Part shown: in pieces, positions 26,901 through 33,964 of the stretch
Layout: every line of letters begins with the position of its first letter
Position numbering within the stretch: position 1 is the stretch's first letter
Source: Duganella zoogloeoides
Lineage (GTDB): Bacteria; Pseudomonadota; Gammaproteobacteria; Burkholderiales; Burkholderiaceae_D
Direction: 5' to 3'
DNA: 64,000 nt
NCBI RefSeq assembly: GCF_034479515.1
Contig: NZ_CP140152.1
Coordinates: 3,162,001-3,226,000, forward strand
Translations under genes and position numbers: made by a program
Notes under the pieces: model-generated
Told to the model about the DNA's origin: nothing
Seen by the model: only the letters and a program-made list of their open reading frames with translations
Databases searched by the model: none

Positions 26901-26939
26901 CACGGCAATCGCCATGGCCGTCTTGTTCAGGTGTTTCAT
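23907..26939 (-). CDS. TonB-dependent receptor for oligosaccharides
   Basis: Large outer-membrane receptor of 1,010 residues in the Xanthomonas/Caulobacter-type TonB group that commonly takes up oligosaccharides. Seen: signal peptide (cleaved near SAWAQ), the typical DEIVDSINADDIGKLPDRSV segment before the plug, LQRVVGVTIDR, the long barrel and a terminal Phe (QLHYTF). It heads the operon receptor-GH6-MFS-GH6, so the likely ligand is a cello- or mixed-linkage gluco-oligosaccharide; this is inferred from context. GGAGACAGA precedes the start. A LacI-type operator lies 50 bases upstream of the start codon and three more lie further into the divergent region. Confidence 0.93.
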   Translation of the reverse strand: MKHLNKTAMAIAVAHIGVMSGASAWAQTMPAEPQPAAPAETSVVVVSGQRAALQSAQKIKQNADEIVDSINADDIGKLPDRSVTEVLQRVVGVTIDRSMAGDPQHYAVEGSGVAIRGLNYVRSELNGRDSFSANGSRSLSFEDVPPELMAGVDVYKNPSAEQIEGAISGLVNLRTAMPFDYKGFRGAISGQMSYSTLREGKATPSTSLLLSDRWQTPFGEFGLLVDFAKSQSDTRTDNFQIEPYYPRDNLVPGKTVWVPKGVTWRTMEFERERKGQYAAAQWRPNRDLTASLTYFKSSYQNSWSEQAMLMSHATPYAIQVANGVYGANGALLSGTLSDPDNGGINLNPDRRVSARDSSTTDIALNVQWRVNQDWTIRNDFQRIRAKTSSLDSDVATGLRLQKQGLDLTGGLPTLTFDDADRAYIANPNNYYWGYTMEHLDRSTASNNVWKTDFQRNFDHAVLRDVRFGVRFTDRRSDTQNSNPSYNWQPITQPWMLGWNIPTLAYLGDPRFASEARVHQFNNFFNGSASVPAAVFPADSVARGYPTSYETLHSYHTVLCQEQAAIQGWGECEPWKRATFGTDPAETNNVSEKTKAFYTQLRFGFDDLKYPVDGNIGVRYVRTDMKAAGYTVLSPNTTVIPPGAAVVGVPIPDIRAFSSPGDFQNTYNNVLPSLNLRLKGNDGWQFRLALAKAISRPDFNKLQAYNSLSQVVNSSVDPVTGAVNVSNVSLTGEAAGNPMLRPTTSTQLDLTAEWYFKPGGSLTLALFNKRLKDIVVDQLVNVQLPDTAGTMHNFAVTSPVNGAKGRARGFELAYQQYYDSVPDWLKGIGVQASFTFVDSKRDLYNPVYSAYCSGNADGAVNLNLNINGCDTDGRVFGDLPLQGLSRRSGNLALMYDRGPVSARVAYNWRSRSLQAVNTYGARGTDGKDTNPASPTYGAENLAWGLPLWAEAYGQVDASIFYKITEKLSIGLEAQNLNDVQFRQTMDQHIGNMNHTWFKTGPRYTAQLHYTF

Positions 26940-26988
26940 TCTGTCTCCGATGCGGATTGTTGCATTATTTTGGTCGCTACCGTTGCTA

Positions 26989-27002
26989 TGAAATCGTTGT
27001 CA
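26989..27002. promoter_or_regulatory. LacI-type operator 1
   Basis: TGAAATCGTTGTCA fits a LacI-family half-site pair around a central CG. It is 50 bases upstream of the TonB receptor start. The surrounding 18 bases, ATGAAATCGTTGTCAAAC, recur exactly at 56432. Confidence 0.65.
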
Positions 27003-27094
27003 AACGTGGTTAAAAAAACTTGAACAATGCAACCGAGAATCCGCCTAGCAAAAAATACCGGCAGTTGCATTGCGATTTTCACCAACCAAGATTA

Positions 27095-27108
27095 TGAAAT
27101 CGCTTTCA
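27095..27108. promoter_or_regulatory. LacI-type operator 2
   Basis: TGAAATCGCTTTCA has TGAAA and TTTCA arms around a central CG. It lies in the middle of the 426-base region between the TonB receptor and the GH3 gene, which otherwise contains only AT-rich sequence. Confidence 0.7.
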
Positions 27109-27257
27109 GGTGGCAAAGTTACCCGAATTACAAATCGAGCGTCAAGAATTTGTTTAGCTGTACTCACTAAACGTAGTAAAAATACCTAAAATTTTCTATT
27201 TTGAGTACCTGAACTACAAAGCGCTTGACTTCCGAAGCCGATCTGCCGAAGATGCCG

Positions 27258-27271
27258 TGAAATCGTTTTCA
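27258..27271. promoter_or_regulatory. LacI-type operator 3
   Basis: TGAAATCGTTTTCA, the copy closest to a perfect palindrome together with operator 2. It ends 94 bases before the GH3 start codon. Confidence 0.7.
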
Positions 27272-27306
27272 GTCAAAAGCAATGATGCTTCTCGACCTAA
27301 AAAGCA

Positions 27307-27320
27307 TGAAATCATTGCCA
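27307..27320. promoter_or_regulatory. LacI-type operator 4 (degenerate)
   Basis: TGAAATCATTGCCA keeps the left arm but has CA instead of CG at the centre. It lies 45 bases before the GH3 start codon and 49 bases centre-to-centre from operator 3, a spacing that could allow cooperative binding or a small loop. Confidence 0.5.
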
Positions 27321-27365
27321 AAATCCGTTAAGCCGCAGCTTTATCACTACAACCAGAGGTAATAG

Positions 27366-29564
27366 ATGAGACAAATTTCCACCATCATGCGGCCCCTGCC
27401 GCTGCTGATGACATTGATGTTCGGAACGGGCCATGCCGCGGCGGCCACCCCCGCCCAGCTCGACACCCGCGCCCGCACCGCTGTGGCGGAAATGACACTC
27501 GCCGAGAAGATCCAGACCGTTTTCGGTTACTTCTCGACCGATTACAAGGGCACGGCCAAGCCCGAGAAAGGCGTGCCCTTCAGCGCCGGCTACCTGCCCG
27601 GCGTGCCGCGCCTGGGCATCCCGGACCAGCAACTGACCGACGCCGGCACCGGCGTGGCCTCGCAGCCGAACCCCGCCCCGCGCCAGCGTACGGCCCTGCC
27701 GGCGGGCATTGCCACCGCCGCCAGCTGGAACCCGGCGCTCAGTTACGCGGGCGGCGCCATGATCGGCAAGGAAGCGCGCCTGTCGGGCCACAACGTCATG
27801 CTGGCCGGGGGCGTCAACTTGCAGCGCGAACCCCGCGCGGGCCGCAATTTCGAGTACGCGGGTGAAGATCCGCTCCTGGCGGGCGTCATCGCCGGCGAAC
27901 AGATCCGGGGCATCCAGTCCAACCACCTGGTGGCCACCGTCAAGCACTTCGCCTACAACGACCAGGAAACCGGCCGCTTCAAGGTCGATGTCAGGATCGA
28001 CGACGCAGCCGGCCGCATGTCGGACCTGCTGGCATTCCAGATCGCCATCGAACGGGGCGACCCCGGCTCGGTCATGTGCAGCTACAACCGCGTCAACGGC
28101 GCCTACGCGTGCGAAAACGACTACCTGCTGAACCAGGTTCTCAAGCGCGACTGGGGCTACAAGGGCTATGTGATGTCCGACTGGGGCGCGGTGCATTCGA
28201 CCATACCAGCCGCGCTGGCTGGCCTGGACCAGCAGTCGGGCTGGCCGTTCGACCAGTCGCCGTACTTCAACGGCGCGCTCAAGGAGGCGGTGGAAAACGG
28301 CCACGTGCCGCCGGCGCGTCTCGACGACATGGCCTACCGCATCGTGCGCGCCATGATGGCCAATGGCCTGACGGAACACCCGGTGCGGGTGGAGCCCGAA
28401 AACATCGACTACGCGCGGCATGCCGAGATTGCGCAGGCGGTGGCCGAAGAAGGCATCGTGCTGCTGAAGAATCGCAACGGCGTATTGCCGCTGACCGGCC
28501 GGCAGCAGACGATTGCCGTGATCGGCGGCCATGCGGACGTGGGCGTGCTGTCGGGCGGCGGCTCGTCCCAGGTCTATCCGGTCGGCGGCTCGCCGGTGCC
28601 CAACGAGGGGCCTGCCGCCTTCCCCGGACCGATCATCTACGCGCCCTCCTCGCCGCTGGCGGCGCTGGCCGCGCGCCTGCAGGCAAAACTGGTCTATCAC
28701 GACGGCAAGGACGCGGCGGCGGCTGCCAGGCTGGCGGCAACGAGCGACCTGGCCATTGTCTTCGCCACCCAGTGGACCGCCGAGAGCATCGACCAGCCCG
28801 ACCTGTCGCTGCCTGGCAGGCAGGACGTTCTGATCGCCGCCGTGGCGGCCGCCGGCAAGTCCACCGTGGTGGTGCTGGAGACCGGATCGCCGGTGACCAT
28901 GCCGTGGCTGGCCAACGTGGATGCCGTGGTGCAGGCCTGGTACCCGGGCAGCCGCGGTGGCGATGCGATCGCCCGCGTGCTGACCGGCGAGGTGGACGCG
29001 TCCGGGCGCCTGCCCGCGACGTTCCCGCTGTCGGTGGCGCAGTTGCCGCGTCCCGTGGTCGATGGCGTGGGTCTGGCGGAAGATGCGCGCTTTGCCACCG
29101 ACTACTACATCGAAGGCGCAGCGGTGGGCTACAAGTGGTTCGACAAGCACGGCCACAAACCGCTGTTCGCCTTCGGCCACGGCTTGTCGTACACGTCGTT
29201 CAGCTATTCGGCGGTGAAGGCGCAGGCGCAGGCCGGCGCGTTAATGGTCTCGTTCAAGGTAACCAACACCGGCCAGCGTGCCGGCAAGGCCGTGCCGCAG
29301 GTATACGTAAGCAAGAAAGGATCGGGCTGGGAAGCGCCGAAGCGCCTGGGCGGCTGGGACAAGCTCACCCTGGCGGCGGGCGCTGCCGGCGAAACCCGCA
29401 TCGAGATCGACCCGCGCACGCTGGCCGTGTTCGACTCGGCCAGGGGCCGCTGGAAAATCGCTGCCGGCGAGTACGAGGTGATCCTTGCCGAAGCGGCGGA
29501 TGCGCCGGTGGCGACAGTCAAGGTCCGGCTGCCGGCCCGGGAGTTTGCCGCCGGCGCGCGCTGA
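27366..29564 (+). CDS. GH3 beta-glucosidase (first copy)
   Basis: Exported glycoside hydrolase family 3 enzyme of 732 residues that removes glucose from the non-reducing end of beta-glucosides. Seen: signal peptide (MRPLPLLMTLMFGTGHAAAA), N-terminal barrel with the KHFAYNDQE substrate-binding motif and the nucleophile Asp272 in VMSDWGAVHS, a middle alpha/beta sandwich domain, and a C-terminal fibronectin-III-like domain (RAGKAVPQVYVS). It is divergent from the GH6 operon and shares its operator region, so it probably finishes the digestion of oligosaccharides brought into the periplasm. AGAGGT precedes the ATG; ATG 27387 is an alternative start. The GH3 gene at 56581 is a close paralogue. Confidence 0.93.
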   Translation: MRQISTIMRPLPLLMTLMFGTGHAAAATPAQLDTRARTAVAEMTLAEKIQTVFGYFSTDYKGTAKPEKGVPFSAGYLPGVPRLGIPDQQLTDAGTGVASQPNPAPRQRTALPAGIATAASWNPALSYAGGAMIGKEARLSGHNVMLAGGVNLQREPRAGRNFEYAGEDPLLAGVIAGEQIRGIQSNHLVATVKHFAYNDQETGRFKVDVRIDDAAGRMSDLLAFQIAIERGDPGSVMCSYNRVNGAYACENDYLLNQVLKRDWGYKGYVMSDWGAVHSTIPAALAGLDQQSGWPFDQSPYFNGALKEAVENGHVPPARLDDMAYRIVRAMMANGLTEHPVRVEPENIDYARHAEIAQAVAEEGIVLLKNRNGVLPLTGRQQTIAVIGGHADVGVLSGGGSSQVYPVGGSPVPNEGPAAFPGPIIYAPSSPLAALAARLQAKLVYHDGKDAAAAARLAATSDLAIVFATQWTAESIDQPDLSLPGRQDVLIAAVAAAGKSTVVVLETGSPVTMPWLANVDAVVQAWYPGSRGGDAIARVLTGEVDASGRLPATFPLSVAQLPRPVVDGVGLAEDARFATDYYIEGAAVGYKWFDKHGHKPLFAFGHGLSYTSFSYSAVKAQAQAGALMVSFKVTNTGQRAGKAVPQVYVSKKGSGWEAPKRLGGWDKLTLAAGAAGETRIEIDPRTLAVFDSARGRWKIAAGEYEVILAEAADAPVATVKVRLPAREFAAGAR

Positions 29565-29706
29565 ACGCCGGGTCTCCGACATCTCGGCCGCTGTCAGCGC
29601 GGAACTTTTCGATCAAGCATAGCCAGCGCGCCCAGCATCAGGCCGCGCATGCCTCACGCCATTTCAGCTTTTTCCACCGCGCGGTTGGCCGGCGACAGAG
29701 TACACC

Positions 29707-29832
29707 ATGTCGGACACCGCGATGCAGTGGAACCCCGCGGTTGACAGCAGTCAGGGCAATCCCACCATGAAAACGCTGCTGGCAGTCCTCGAAGGAGTAG
29801 GTTTGAAGCTGGGCATATATCGAGCAATCTGA
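29707..29832 (+). pseudogene. fragment resembling the end of a HigA-like antitoxin
   Basis: A 41-codon frame whose last half (NPTMKTLLAVLEGVGLKLG) reads like the C-terminal helix of small helix-turn-helix addiction-module antidotes, whose usual ending is of the form NPTLxTLLxVLxALGLKL. The helix-turn-helix part that should precede it is missing, and no toxin gene is seen. It lies in the 312-base gap between the GH3 gene and the STAND gene and is probably a remnant. The identification rests on one short motif. Confidence 0.35.
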
Positions 29833-29876
29833 TGTGGGCGATGATTGGATTAGAATCAGCCCTAATACGTTCGCTA

Positions 29877-31769
29877 TTACTCGAACCGTTGCTCGCGCCG
29901 CTCATCCTCCTCCTGTTCACGCAACCTTTCGCGCTCGATCCTGTTCGCAATTTTTTCAGATATCGACTTTGCTGCAGCAGAGATTGCCGCGTTCTTATGT
30001 GTAACCAGCACGGCGATTGCAGCAGCTCTAGGCTGCATGGCGCTAGCCATGCTACCAGCCCAACTTGAAGGCGATACGCGCTCGGCATATGCATCCAGAA
30101 CAGCTTCTGGATTTGTAGACGCCTCCAGCAGCCTGACTGCTGATTCGGATAGTGTCACTTCCGCCAGATCCTCCTCACTGGACCAGACACGGATCGCCGC
30201 AGCGACAAACGGCCAAACGCTGCTGTTGCTCCTGGCACCACACCAATCAATCAAAACTTGAATATCGACTTCCGCAAGAGGTGGGCTATCCATGCCACCA
30301 TGGCTCATAAACATCAATCGTCGATTTCGTTGTTTTTCCGTACCCTCAAAAACGCGATCAAGAAACACTTTTGGCAACAACGCGACGGTCGTCTGGATGA
30401 CTTTTTCAAAAGCGTGAACGTAGCCGTAGCTCTCATCAATTACATCGAAGATCGTGTCGAGCCACTCGAGCTTTTCGGCTTCGTTGCCAGCGAAGCGCAA
30501 TGCTGCACCGACGACGGTATCCATCGCGTGGTCTCCCCGTCCACCACGATAAGTATCGTTCTTCCGGAGCCGTTGGATCGCTGCTCTCAGACCCACCAGT
30601 CGCAGTTCGGCGCCGAGAGTATCGACTGCGTCATCTTTGTTATGTAGCCGCATATCCAGTGCGTCCAGAACTACGTCATCACCGTTCGGCTTAGTCAGTA
30701 GCCGCTGAGCTAGAGCAAGCAAACGGTGCACTGGGAGATGTGCATAGTCGTCCCTCCATAGGATAGGCCCAAACGTTCCCAAGTAAGTGGCAGGATCATC
30801 CAGAAGGGTCTCACAGCGACTCAGGTCCGCCTCTGTAAAAATGCCCTGTGGGTGCAAGAGGACCAGCACATTTCGAAGTTCTGGCTGCTGCGCACACTGA
30901 TCGAGCAACTCCTGCGCCAACACGATATCGACCGCGTTCGTCTCCTCGATGAAACCGCCGAAGACTATAAAGTTCGACTTGTCCCCCGTCTGCTGGACCA
31001 TGTGTGCAACAAGTTTCCGCCATCCAGCATGCACATCATGCGCCCCTCTCGCCAGCCCTCTTCCAAACGCTGCACGATACGGCATCCAATCCCTGGAAAA
31101 CAGCTTGGATCCCAAGTCATCAAGCTCATGGCCTGATGCAGCAAAGTTCTCTCCCAATTGGAGCGCCCTGGCTTGGAGTCGTTTTTCAGCGTCTCCATAA
31201 TTATCGTGATCCTTGTGGAAGTCGGCGTCCAGCGCCCAGTAGTCACCACTGCTCAGCACATAAGTCATTATCGTCGGAACCAGGTCGCGGGGTTCCAACT
31301 CATTCGCAAGCATGGCAAGCGCTTCCGGTAGAGGCTGGAAATTTTCTTCATCCTGACGCTTGATATAGTCGAAATAAATTGTTGATCGAACGGCTTTCCA
31401 ACCCTCACCAAACGGGTAGTACGCGTTTAGCTCGCGAAAAGCATCGACAAGTTTCTCCTTCATCGGTTCGTGATGCCAAATCCCTCTGAACGCGTTTGCC
31501 AAAGTCATCCTTGCGGGTCCCTCAAGTTCAGAGTCGCCCGAGGACGCCAATTTCACGGCAACGTCGATGAAGGCGCTACGCCACACAACCAATTCATTAT
31601 GGTTTGGTTGAGATCCATAGTTTCTGGGGCGAGCGCCAAACTCGCTTATCTCAATTCCGGTCCACGACGGTCCCGACAAAGCGGATGAGAGCATCTTAAA
31701 ACCTAGCGATTTCCGTCCTACATCGTCAGAAGAGAAGCACTCATTCATGACCGCAATTCGCTGCGCCAA
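29877..31769 (-). CDS. C-terminal half of a split nuclease-STAND protein (helical sensor region)
   Basis: Open frame of 630 codons from an internal ATG, with no catalytic motif. It looks all-helical throughout (repeated amphipathic helices such as EPMKEKLVDAFRELNAYY) and ends in a charged tail (IERERLREQEEDERREQRFE). It is in the same reading frame as the 631-codon gene upstream. Between them the frame is broken only by one TAG at 31827-31829, and the 19 codons before this ATG still read as good protein (VRAKVTKFFQPYLSGTHASL). The natural reading is therefore one protein of about 1,281 residues, of which this is the helical-repeat C-terminus that would serve as sensor in STAND proteins. No ribosome site is seen for independent translation. 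Base composition is lower in GC than flanking genes. Confidence 0.75.
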   Translation of the reverse strand: MAQRIAVMNECFSSDDVGRKSLGFKMLSSALSGPSWTGIEISEFGARPRNYGSQPNHNELVVWRSAFIDVAVKLASSGDSELEGPARMTLANAFRGIWHHEPMKEKLVDAFRELNAYYPFGEGWKAVRSTIYFDYIKRQDEENFQPLPEALAMLANELEPRDLVPTIMTYVLSSGDYWALDADFHKDHDNYGDAEKRLQARALQLGENFAASGHELDDLGSKLFSRDWMPYRAAFGRGLARGAHDVHAGWRKLVAHMVQQTGDKSNFIVFGGFIEETNAVDIVLAQELLDQCAQQPELRNVLVLLHPQGIFTEADLSRCETLLDDPATYLGTFGPILWRDDYAHLPVHRLLALAQRLLTKPNGDDVVLDALDMRLHNKDDAVDTLGAELRLVGLRAAIQRLRKNDTYRGGRGDHAMDTVVGAALRFAGNEAEKLEWLDTIFDVIDESYGYVHAFEKVIQTTVALLPKVFLDRVFEGTEKQRNRRLMFMSHGGMDSPPLAEVDIQVLIDWCGARSNSSVWPFVAAAIRVWSSEEDLAEVTLSESAVRLLEASTNPEAVLDAYAERVSPSSWAGSMASAMQPRAAAIAVLVTHKNAAISAAAKSISEKIANRIERERLREQEEDERREQRFE

Positions 31770-31826
31770 AGAGGCATGCGTGCCGGATAAATAGGGTTGG
31801 AAAAACTTGGTGACCTTGGCTCGAAC

Positions 31827-33722
31827 CTAGTTGGAATTATTGTTCTCTTCTTCATCATCCGTAGCGCGAATCAGGAGCCTGACGCAGCGGTCAAAAGCAA
31901 TCGGTTCGTATGCTAGTGATCGCAATAAATTGAAAATGGTCGAGCGCTGAGAAGTGTAACGTGGATGCGTACCGTTAAATTCAGGTGAAGTGAGTTCTGC
32001 TTCGATCCTGTCAAGCAGTGCTTCAGGTGCGACCGGAGCGATATAGTCGAGAATTCGCAACGACATCTCGTCCAAGTCAGATAGCCGCCCCAATAGTCCG
32101 TCCGGATGAAGCCACACCTCAACGATCTCTCTTGCGACAGGGTGATCATGCAAAAGACCCAACCTATGCGCAAACGACATCAGTAGGCGTTGACGACCGG
32201 CACCTTCAAAGACCGCTCTCAGTTGATCGACCCGAATATTACTGAGTGCCGATGCTGCGAGCTTGTTAGCAATAGCATGAGGCAGAATAGCTCTCCAACG
32301 CCCGCGCATTTGTACAATATGGCGTTCAGCCAGCTTATTGACCGATTTAAACAGCTGCGCATGGGAATGCCCAGCGATCGAACCAAGTAATTCCAGCTCA
32401 TGATCGCCAACTTCCGGGGTAGAAATCGAGAACGAATATACCAAGGACAGTATTTCAGCCTGCTCCCGCAAATCGTTGTCTGCCTGATTGCGCTGTTCGA
32501 ACAAGCGGCTGAACAACTGGGCATCCGAAAGCTGTCCCAAGCTCTCGCCTACCTCTACCCTCTCCGCAATAGCCAAAGATACTCTCGCGTTGCCATCGGC
32601 AAACTCCGCAATGCGACGTGCGTTGCTCTGACCGATGCCCGGGAAGCGGCGTAGCAAAAGTCGCTCGGCAATCTCTGGCCCGACGGCTTCAATATGAACT
32701 ACTTCTGTGGTCTGTGGTTTATCATCCCTGATGTCATACTCAACCGTGATAAGCCTTACATTACCATCTTCGGCAGATACCCTGCGAGCGAGTGAAGAGT
32801 GCAATTCCGACGGGCAGTTATCCAGTATGAGAACGGCGCGCCGCCGCTCTGCGATAAGCCTGTCCAGCATCGCAGTAGCCGAAAGCGTGGGATCTGCACC
32901 GGTATCAACATAGACCGCCAATGTTCGGTCCAGCGCATTCTGACCGAGTGTTTCGTCAAACAGTGCCTGAACAATCCTGGTTTTTCCTACACCTGATAAC
33001 CCGGTGATTCGAACAGCTTTTCCAGTAGCCCGGATGAGCTCTCTCATCGGCTCAATAGCGTTTTCCAAACTAAGTTTTTGATGCTTTTGCGACGGCAAAG
33101 TGACTAATACGCCTGAGTCCAATATCAGCGTATCGTCAGCACCTCGAGGCGGATTACTCCAGGCTCCGTATGCCTGCCACCCCGAGTATCCCTGGCCCAG
33201 CTTTTGCTTCAACCACAGCATAACCGAAGGGTGCTGCCGTACCCACTGCACCAGCTTGGAGCGGTCGTAAAAGTCCAAGTGGATATTGGCTTTATTGGGG
33301 TCGTCCTCCATTGCACGGCACATCGCTGACAAGCGTTCATTTTTCATGAGGGGAGAGCAATCATCAGCCAAACTGACGATAATATAACTCCCACCGTTCG
33401 CAGCCTGCTCACTGATCGTTGGTGACAACGCTCCAGCTGCCACCATTTCCTTCATCACCTCACCCTTCGGCATTGAATACTTCTTAGACTGTAAGATCGT
33501 ATCTGGCCTTTCAAGAAAACCGGTGCTGAATTCATCTTCAAGAACATGAACGCGAATATCAATTCCACCATCGGGAGCACTGATCGAACCTGACCAACTT
33601 ACCCTGGCAGGACTATGCCCCTTCGCCGCCACTTCTGCCTCAGCAAGCCGGGCTATAAATTCTTCCAACAGCTCATCCGACAATCCCGTCAGTTGATCTT
33701 TTTCGATGTCGAAGATTGCCAC
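31827..33722 (-). CDS. N-terminal half of a nuclease-STAND NTPase (Avs-like), ends at in-frame TAG
   Basis: Residues 1-180 contain a restriction-endonuclease-like fold signature: DGGID at 51-55 followed by QSKKY at 78-82, fitting a PD-(D/E)xK / Mrr-type nuclease. Residues 235-460 are a STAND/AP-ATPase domain with Walker A GLSGVGKT (241-248) and Walker B AVLILDN (296-302), then winged-helix-like and helical sequence. Effector-NTPase-helical sensor is the architecture of Avs anti-phage proteins, in which sensing of a phage protein triggers nuclease activity. The start is GTG 33722 behind GAGGTGAAGTT. Translation would stop at the TAG at codon 632, cutting off the sensor half. The gene is AT-richer than its neighbours and was probably acquired by transfer. 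Assignment to a named Avs type is not possible here. Confidence 0.8.
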   Translation of the reverse strand: MAIFDIEKDQLTGLSDELLEEFIARLAEAEVAAKGHSPARVSWSGSISAPDGGIDIRVHVLEDEFSTGFLERPDTILQSKKYSMPKGEVMKEMVAAGALSPTISEQAANGGSYIIVSLADDCSPLMKNERLSAMCRAMEDDPNKANIHLDFYDRSKLVQWVRQHPSVMLWLKQKLGQGYSGWQAYGAWSNPPRGADDTLILDSGVLVTLPSQKHQKLSLENAIEPMRELIRATGKAVRITGLSGVGKTRIVQALFDETLGQNALDRTLAVYVDTGADPTLSATAMLDRLIAERRRAVLILDNCPSELHSSLARRVSAEDGNVRLITVEYDIRDDKPQTTEVVHIEAVGPEIAERLLLRRFPGIGQSNARRIAEFADGNARVSLAIAERVEVGESLGQLSDAQLFSRLFEQRNQADNDLREQAEILSLVYSFSISTPEVGDHELELLGSIAGHSHAQLFKSVNKLAERHIVQMRGRWRAILPHAIANKLAASALSNIRVDQLRAVFEGAGRQRLLMSFAHRLGLLHDHPVAREIVEVWLHPDGLLGRLSDLDEMSLRILDYIAPVAPEALLDRIEAELTSPEFNGTHPRYTSQRSTIFNLLRSLAYEPIAFDRCVRLLIRATDDEEENNNSN

Positions 33723-33839
33723 AACTTCACCTCAGTAAAATGATTGGTATGAACAAATGGTGGCCCATGATTTCAGGAAATAGTACTGGAAAGCTGTAGC
33801 CCACGGGACAGTTATCGCAAAGCGCTGCGAGCAGCAGAT

Positions 33840-33874
33840 ATTTAAAATAAATTAAGCCCGCGATTGGCGGGCTT
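33840..33874 (-). terminator. terminator of the M28 peptidase gene
   Basis: AAGCCCGC pairs with GCGGGCTT (33854-33861 with 33867-33874, 5-base loop), followed on the minus strand by T-rich AATTTATTTTAAA. It lies 90 bases past the peptidase stop and marks the edge of native sequence next to the AT-rich islet. Confidence 0.75.
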
Positions 33875-33964
33875 GGCATGGTTCTAGTTCTTAACAGTTG
33901 CGATCATGGCGGCAGAAAGGGGCAGTTCCAAAACCAGTTTTAACTCTTGCTGCGACGGCTCGTA

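Noticed and set aside
23769..27023. A 1,084-codon plus-strand frame opposite the TonB receptor gene
   Set aside because: It is the antisense shadow of a clear receptor gene, with the biased composition of such shadows and no ribosome site.
29594..29648. Minus-strand tail resembling a PEP-CTERM end (GLMLGALAMLDRKVPR)
   Set aside because: Only 18 codons with a stop just before them and no PEP motif; too short to call.
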